A stretch of DNA of 64,000 nt from Delphinus delphis (Eukaryota; Chordata; Mammalia; Artiodactyla; Delphinidae): assembly GCF_949987515.2 (NCBI RefSeq), contig NC_082687.1, positions 23,172,148 through 23,236,147 on the forward strand. The letters are read 5' to 3'. Made by a program: the position numbers and the translations under genes. Under the pieces are notes generated by a model. That model was not told where the DNA came from, did no database searches, and was given only the letters and a program-made list of their open reading frames with translations. How positions within the stretch are numbered: the first letter of the stretch is position 1; the number at the start of each line of letters is the position of its first letter. Positions 57,421-64,000 of this stretch are shown here, piece after piece.

Positions 57421-58249
57421 TTTTTAATCTTTTAATGTAGAAAAGTTGACTCTGAAATAACTTAGCCAACTCTGAGTCCCCTGATTCTAATTTAAATTTT
57501 GTTTGTTTGTTTTATGAAGTTGGTCTTGTGTATTTGATGGATTTTAAGAGGACTCTATCTCATGCTTTCTATTATAACTTTATATTGGTTATAGTCAGTT
57601 AAGAATTTAATCTGCCTCCTGCATTTTATGAGCAAACCGTGTGAATTATCTTCACAATATGTAGGCTTGCTTCCTTCTGGTCAGTTATTTCTCTCATAGG
57701 AATTATGATGCCTCTTGAGAACTTGGTCAACTGCTTTTTTATTTTTAGTTCACATTTTTAGTAATAACATCATTAAAAGCTTCAATGAAGATATAGCATT
57801 TATTACATTCTCTTGAGCCTAAATTCTCTTGAGTACATTTACTTATTTGATTTATACACTACTTGCTCATGGAACAGTGAGATTTATATTTCAGTCAGTT
57901 TTCTATTTTCACACATTATGATAGAAATACACCCTGCCTTAATTAAAATGACACCACAAGGTGGCTCTACCTTTTTTCTGGCAGAGAATGTTCTTTCTTT
58001 GTTGCTTAAAATAATCCAAGAAGTTACCACTCTGCCTAATAATAATACACATTTCTTACATTACATTATTGGTTTATCCGATTAATATTAATATACGGTT
58101 ATTTTCATGTTTTCTTTTTCAAATGGCCATCAACTAGGTAGTCTTAACGTATTTTTTATTTTTATAGTTTATTCTGTGAGTTGCCAGTTATAACTATATA
58201 TACAAACAGTCTCCTATGTAGTCAACAGTCTTAAGAACAGGTAGAATGA
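57421..58249. other. Non-coding stretch, nothing recognised
   Basis: AT-rich. No coding or nameable repeat signal. Confidence 0.4.
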
Positions 58250-58385
58250 TGTATTTTTACTTTTCTCAGTTTCTTAAATACAAGAGGGAGATAATAATAA
58301 AAATGACCTCATAGAATTGTGGGGAGGACACAGCCTGGCAGGTAGTAAGCACTCACTAAATGCTAGCTCGGCTAATTATGGGACA
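58250..58385 (+). mobile_element. MIR SINE, 3' half
   Basis: TTCTCAGTTTCTTAAATACAAG, GACCTCATAGAATTGTGGGGAGGA, CAGCCTGGCAGGTAGTAAGCACTC and ACTAAATGCTAGCTC follow the MIR 3' consensus. Confidence 0.8.
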
Positions 58386-58804
58386 GGGGTGTCACTGGTT
58401 CAGCTGTCCTATGTGTAGGTCTGGACCCGCAGCATAAATGGGTCGCTGCCCCATGCATCAAAGTGCATCTGAAAAAGTGAAGGCATCTGGAAGGCTCGTC
58501 ACCTAAAGACTGACTAAAGGGACTGCCACTATTCTGTGGAAGGAAGATTAGATTTTGCCCTGAGTGTCCCTAAGGGCCAGGATGAGAACCAAGAGGTAGA
58601 CGCTATGGGAAGCTAGCTTTTGTTTCCAGCCTTTCCAGGAGAGGTTTCTGCTTGTTTCGGAAGGCAGCGAGTTCCCTGTTACTAGAGACTTCAAGTAAAA
58701 GCAGGACAACTACCTGAGGTATTAAAAAAGTGATTTTTTTTTCACCTCAAATGGTGAAAAACTTTGACCAGAGGAATTTAGGTTCCTTACAACTGAAACA
58801 ATAA
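58386..58804. other. Non-coding stretch, nothing recognised
   Basis: No coding or repeat signal that I can support. Confidence 0.4.
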
Positions 58805-59000
58805 AAAACAATAAAAACTAAAGCTCACTGCATATTTATTATGTGGCACTGTGTGAGGTACTTCAGTGCATTATGTTATTTAATCTTCACAACCACCTCA
58901 GGGGGTGAGTACTGAGATAATCACTCCCATTTCGTAGATGGGGAAATAGTGACTCAGCCTCTTTACCTTAGGGGACTTGGCAGCCCTCACCCCTGAGGTT
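58805..59000 (-). mobile_element. MIR SINE, antisense
   Basis: TATTATGTGGCACTGTGTGAGG, GCATTATGTTATTTAATCTTCACAACC, CACCTCAGGGGGTGAGTACTG and CCCATTTCGTAGATGGGGAAA follow antisense MIR from end to end. Confidence 0.82.
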
Positions 59001-59576
59001 ATATTGCCTTCCGTGACATGGTAAACCTGACTCAGGTCCCCTCAATTATACCAGTGTAGTTGGACATCCCATCGTTTTTTTTTTTTTTTTACATAGTCTC
59101 CTAACCTGGTCCTACGGTTTAGAATTCCTTCCGCATCAGTCAAAATATGCAAGGTTGTGCTCTATGAACAAACAACCCCTACGTCTTCCCATCTTCTTTA
59201 TAAAGGTTTTCTCATTCACTATACATGCTCATCATGGGTCGGCATGGGGACCTGCCTGCCTCACATTTCCTAATACTGGATCTGGGATGATGGTGCAGCC
59301 ACCATCTCAAAATATGTTGGTGGCCATAGCAAAGGGAGAAAGAGCTCGGAAGGGGGCAGGGCTGACAGTTAATTGCTCAGGTAAAGAAGTGACACAAGGG
59401 CCATTTTTACTCAGAGGTCCTGGTAAGACTAATCACTTGGCCACCCAAACACAAGGGATAGGGAAGTGTAATCCTGTGCTAGCTTAGCAGGGAGCCAGGG
59501 AGGGGTATTTAGTGAAGGCAACTAATGATTACCATATCTTCACTACAAAGTTTTCAAGTATTCTCTCATTCAGAAG
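59001..59576. other. Non-coding stretch, nothing recognised
   Basis: Contains a T18 run (59075-59092). The 110-codon frame at 59155-59487 has no recognisable domain. Confidence 0.4.
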
Positions 59577-59877
59577 CTGATGACTTGTGGCCACCAAAGG
59601 GGAAGGGGGATAGGGGGATAAACTGGGAGTATGGGATTAACAGATGCACACTACCATATATAGAACAGATGAACAACAAAGTTTTGCTGTACAGCATAGG
59701 GGACTATATTCAATATCTTGCAATCAACTATAATGGAAAAGAATTTTTTAAAAGAATATAGATATATACACATATATATGTGTAACCGAATCACATTGCT
59801 GTACCCCTGAAACTAACACAATATTGTAAATCAACTATACTTCAGTAAACAATTAAAATTTAAAAATTTTTTTAAAA
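59577..59877 (+). mobile_element. 5'-truncated young L1 3'UTR
   Basis: ACCAAAGGGGAAGGGGGATAGG, GGGATTAACAGATGCACACTAC, GTACAGCATAGGGGACTATATTC, CCCTGAAACTAACACAATATTG and CTATACTTCAGTAAACAATTAAAA. The short word AAGCTGA at both edges may be the target duplication. Confidence 0.9.
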
Positions 59878-60829
59878 GCTGACAATAACTCACAGCTTCT
59901 CAAAATATTTTTCCCAAGTAATTAATGAGAGAGGAAACTTTCTTTGGTAGCACAATATCATGAGGGTATTGCCCCTTCAGTTCTCTTTCACAGTATTCAT
60001 ACCTCTTCCGAAAGTGTAGTGTTTCTTCTAACATGAATAAGAAAACAATTAAGACGTAAAATACTACGAGAACATGATAGTATCTACCCACTGCTGAAAC
60101 AATCCACTGGAGTAGAGCTAATGACGCAGTTTTAATACATAGGCTTTTGAAACGCATTGACTGAATTTCTATCAATCTTGATCATTTTAAATGAATATCA
60201 TTTTTCATTAAAGTGCTTTATTGTTGCTTGCAGCTCATCTAAATCACTAAATATTTCCTCTTCCAAATGACTCTGCCTTCAACACTAATTCACAAATGTC
60301 TATTCTGCCTTGGGGACACAATAGACTTTGGGTTGTTTCATTTGGACTGACAGGGCTTTAGGATAAAAGCTGTCCGCTTCTCTGAAAGTCTCCAATGAGA
60401 AAGCAAACGCTGCACCAGGCAGGAGCAGACAGTCCTCTGGGCTCTTACCCTAAACCACCTTTTCCTTCCTCTAAACCCTCTTGGCCTTAATAGACCCTAG
60501 AACAGGCTAAAGCAGTTGGTTGTTAAGTGTTGTCTTGAACCTAATCAATTAAATAAGTGGTTACTTCGAAATTCAGAATTAACCCTAACTCCAAATCCAA
60601 GAGCTATAGTTTCTCTGGTGTGAATCAGCACCTCCAAAGACACAATCCAAAAGCTTTTTCTACACAATATCAGAAGAGTAAATTTCTTTGGTTATGAACT
60701 GTCATGGCAATCTCACACTAATTCATTTTCCCCAGTCCTTTATTCAGATATAGAGTTTCAACGCCTGCCTCTCAAAAAGGTAGTTTGATCACCTCAACAT
60801 TATTCAACTAAATACTGCCAACGAAAAAT
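59878..60829. other. Non-coding stretch, nothing recognised
   Basis: A 91-codon minus-strand frame (59900-60175) has a hydrophobic middle but no known family, codon bias or neighbouring exons to support it. Confidence 0.4.
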
Positions 60830-61292
60830 TGTCACTCGCCGTCTGGTTCTTTAAGAATGAAGACACTAGCCACTGCAGGCGCTGACCTTCAACACACCCT
60901 GAAAGGAGTTCAGGGCAGAGATCAGGAACGAGGCACTCTGTGTTCTGGGAAAAACAGGCCTTCAGATAGTTACTTTCAGGAGAAGAGTTTATGAGCCCAA
61001 TTCCTTGCATAGACTCATATCTAGAAAAGCACTAAAATCATTAACAGAGACATCTGCTCCTCGTGGCTAGCAGCAACCTTCTTGTGACCAGCAGTAACCT
61101 TCTGCCAAAATGTGTGCTTGATGACACGTATCCCCCTTCACCAAAATCGCATATATACTGACCTGCCTCCCACCTCCTCCGAGCAGTTCCTCAGAGCTAT
61201 CTGAGAGGCTGTCTCCTGGGCTATAGTCTTCATTTTGCCCCAAATAAAACTGAATGCACAACTCTCACTTTGTGCATTTTTTTCAGTTGACA
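60830..61292 (+). mobile_element. ERV1-type solo LTR, copy 2
   Basis: 463 bp bounded by TGTCA and TGACA. TATA-like ATATATA (61151-61157), CAGAGCTATCTGAGAGGCTG, AATAAA (61243-61248), GTGCATTTTTTTCAGTTGACA end. It shares AAGCACTAAAAT(C/T)ATTAAC and the whole R/U5 region with the LTR at 30369-30840. No internal viral sequence adjoins, so it is a solo LTR left by recombination. Confidence 0.78.
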
Positions 61293-64000
61293 ATGCAAAC
61301 AATTTTTTTTAAGTAGGATCCTTTCCTTGTTTAAAGGAAAAAGTTCAGAACCAAAAAAAAAAAAAAAAAATATATACCTGAATTTTAATGACATAAATTA
61401 GAAAGAGTTTGAAATGGATAGCTTTGTGTTTGGGTTTGGAGACAGATTTCTTGACAAAGTGTTGACGACTTTCTTAAGTCATCTCCATTTCATTTCAGAG
61501 AATTTAAAGCTAGGAAATATACCAGAGGGGGAAAAACAATGGCAATTTTGTGTAATAGCACTGCAACCTTGGATTTGTGTGCTAGTCTCTTTGATGAGCT
61601 AAAGTTCCTGTCAGACTTTCCTAGGAGCCATGTTCCTTTTGACATATATTAAAGGGCGAGTTATTTGCATTTTGTGACTGTGATACCTTATTTTCTTTCT
61701 TCTGACTTCTAGAAGACTTAGCACTTTTCCAAGAGGGGATATGGTTACTAGAATTACTTTAATGTGAGTACTGATAATCCAACTTCTCATCTGGAAATAG
61801 AGGTGTCAAAAAAAGTTCCCATTTACTTGTTTTAGACTCTAGATCATAAAATTTGATTATTTCACTAAATGCATTACGTCAGTTGAAGATTTTACTGTAA
61901 CTTTATCTAGTTGACTTTAACCTACCAGCAAATTGTTTTCTTACTCGACTTGCAATGTATAAAGAGAAAATGCCTGTTATGTGCAAAGCACGATGTTGTA
62001 TATTATTGAGAATCTAACAGTGGAATCCCTGACCTCAAGAAGTTTATAATCTAGTCGATGGGCATGAACACAAATAAGCATAATACAAAGAAGTATGTGA
62101 AAAGTATGATAGCAGAACCACGAGTGCTTTGGGGCACAGCGCCTAGAGGTCACTTTCAGCTAGAAACAGGGGACAGCTTTGTGCAAGAGTGACAAATGAC
62201 CTGGGTTGGACCTTAACATACGAGTAGAATTTTGAGAGACAGAATTGGGAAGGAAGAGCGCTCTGAAAGGAGGAAGGAGGAACAAGCAGGGGGTATGTTT
62301 GGGAAAGATCAAGTTGTCTTGCTTGCCGGTAGTGTCGGGCACAGCAAAGAAGAAACAGGAAGTAAAATGCACACCGTAGATTCTCAGAGCTATATAATGC
62401 TCAAGCTGACCCTTTGTTCAAGCTCTTGTTTTTACAGATGTGGAAAATAACAGCCTCTTTTCAGTTGCTTTGTTTATGTACCCTGTTTCTAGACACTAAG
62501 CTTCCTTTTTAATTTGATTATGTGGCCTATTTTCCATTAACAGGCTCAAATACCATTTCAATCCAAGTAGCTGGAATGAAAGTTAACAAATTCATCTGTG
62601 AAATCTACGTATGTATGAGAAACAATTACCACACTTTTTTTTCCTCTTTCCAGGTCTCCCAGCCAAAATTTCAGGATGGTAAAATTCTCTCCCTAAATTT
62701 AGTTGATTAAGTTCATAAATGTATTTGGCTGCAGGGGAATGAGGCTCATAGGCCCTTGAATTCCATAAAATGAATTTTTCATTTTGAATATTCTTATACA
62801 TCAGGACAATGCCACAAGAGAATGAACAGCACGGCTTCCGGCATTTTACCTGAGAAGTTGATGTCCTTCGGGTTTGCTCCTGGAGATTTTGCCTACGGTT
62901 CCCAAGGCCCTCTCTCCTAGTCCAGCCTGAGCCCCATCCCCCTTTCCATTCTCCTAATGCTAAATTGTTTTCTGAAGCTGAAACACAAACAAAACAAACG
63001 GAAACCCTTTCCCACTCTCATCTCTTAAAATTGCACAGTATCTGTTCTCCTGAACAGGCTCTAACTCTGTGATATTTTGTTTGCAGTGTCCTCATCTTTA
63101 ATACTGTTCTTTTCAAATGTGGTTTCTCTGGGGAAACTCTCAGCCAGCTAAGCCTGTGTTTCTATTCAGTTTGCCAAGAGCTCTCTCCACTACAGTCTTC
63201 ACAAACTCAACTCTCTAGCTTCTGACATACAGGAAAAATGAATAACCCAGCAAGCTCTCCAAAATAGCCAAGATAAAGTACAATGACCATTTTCATCTTT
63301 AAAAGCTCCTGGAAGCTTGTCACTGTTGTTGAAATAGCTTTATCTTTGCAGCTCCTGAAATCTGTAGCAGCATCTCTTTGTCCACAGACCTATCGGTACC
63401 TTTCTGTAGGATCTATGACTCCCAAAGTCATCATCCCCACCACCGTTTTCAAGGCTCGCTGTAGAACACAAATCAGGTCCTGTGTCACTGCTTCTAATAG
63501 TCACTTGCTTTCAAGGTCAGTCACCACTTGTTTGGAAAAACCAGAAGCTCTTTAGGTCAAGGGTCAGTCTTTGGTTTGCCTCTACCCAGCAGGAGCTTGT
63601 TCTCCATACTTTTCTCTGTGGGAAGGATGTTATAGACACAACCCAGTCCCGTGCTGTTAAGCATAAAAGCTGTGCAACATTGATAAAGACAGATTTCACC
63701 CTAGCCTGCTACCTCTCTGCACTTAAAGCGCTTTTCCATACATTCAGGTGTTGTCTGCTCTGAATATTAGCAGAAGTTAAGGCCATTTTATCTGCTCCAC
63801 ATGAAGAGAAGTCTTCAAGCCCAATCATCAAATGTAATAAAGTCACAGGCAAACTAGAAGGTCCTCACAGTAATTGGAAAAAAGGCCAATAATAATTTGT
63901 TACTATTCATTAGATGTAATAACATCCCCCTCAGCAGATGGAAAAAGCCCATTACTGACTAAAGCTGTTTACAGTTCTACATGTCCACGTATATTAGGGA
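61293..64000. other. Long non-coding stretch, no gene seen
   Basis: Starts with an A18 run followed by TATATA (61352-61375). 61960-62060 carries old-repeat wording. Frames up to 93 codons (63283-63763) are unrecognised. The low repeat content here compared with the rest could mean older or more conserved DNA, but that is inference. Confidence 0.4.

Noticed and set aside
59900..60175. Minus-strand frame with a hydrophobic stretch resembling a membrane segment
   Set aside because: T-rich codons give hydrophobic residues by composition. No known protein and no splice or poly(A) context.

Overview
This window is vertebrate nuclear DNA without a recognisable host protein-coding gene. It is AT-rich, full of interspersed repeats and CA microsatellites, and the open frames are short and unrelated to each other. 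The organism is most likely a cetacean (whale or dolphin). Five SINE copies have the short CHR-type body: a tRNA-Glu-like head, then a GC-rich body ending in a poly(A) tail. Three more have the longer CHR body, and three are older tRNA-Glu SINEs of the CHR-2 type. The young L1 3' ends and the L1 5'UTR/ORF1 fragment are also of the whale/artiodactyl type. The lineage call rests on recalled repeat families, not on a search.

Layout. 1-12 kb: mostly old unique-looking DNA with a Z-DNA-prone repeat (2.06 kb), one SINE, a 1.17-kb L1 fragment that has the 5' end but not the 3' end (4.2-5.4 kb), and MIR elements. 12-29 kb: a SINE-in-SINE nest (12.4 kb), old repeats, a CR1/L3-like reverse transcriptase relic (17.4-17.8 kb), a MER5-type hAT element, a MaLR LTR, and a 5'-truncated L1 carrying both a CA tract and a SINE. 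29-36 kb: a dense L1 graveyard holding a SINE, an ERV1-type solo LTR, an antisense class II ERV LTR with its primer binding site, and several local inverted duplications. 37-45 kb: a MaLR LTR with a clean target duplication, an antisense L1M, an L2 interrupted by a CHR SINE, and an L1M interrupted three times. 46-64 kb: a 93-bp CA tract, a perfect 54-bp tandem duplication, a short GC-richer open frame of unknown origin (48.85-49.2 kb), further SINE, L1, L2, MIR and MaLR copies, and a second ERV1-type solo LTR (60.8-61.3 kb). The last 2.7 kb shows nothing I recognise.

Nothing here works together as a pathway. Readable history comes from nested insertions and target-site duplications. The most unusual items are the 3'-truncated L1 with its own target duplication, the antisense ERV LTR whose 5' U3 segment recurs inverted just past the primer binding site, and a fold-back duplication inside an L1 ORF2 relic at 29.6 kb. 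I found no CRISPR array, rRNA, functional tRNA, or complete host exon. Repeat family names are from memory of consensus sequences; a RepeatMasker run with a cetacean library would settle them.
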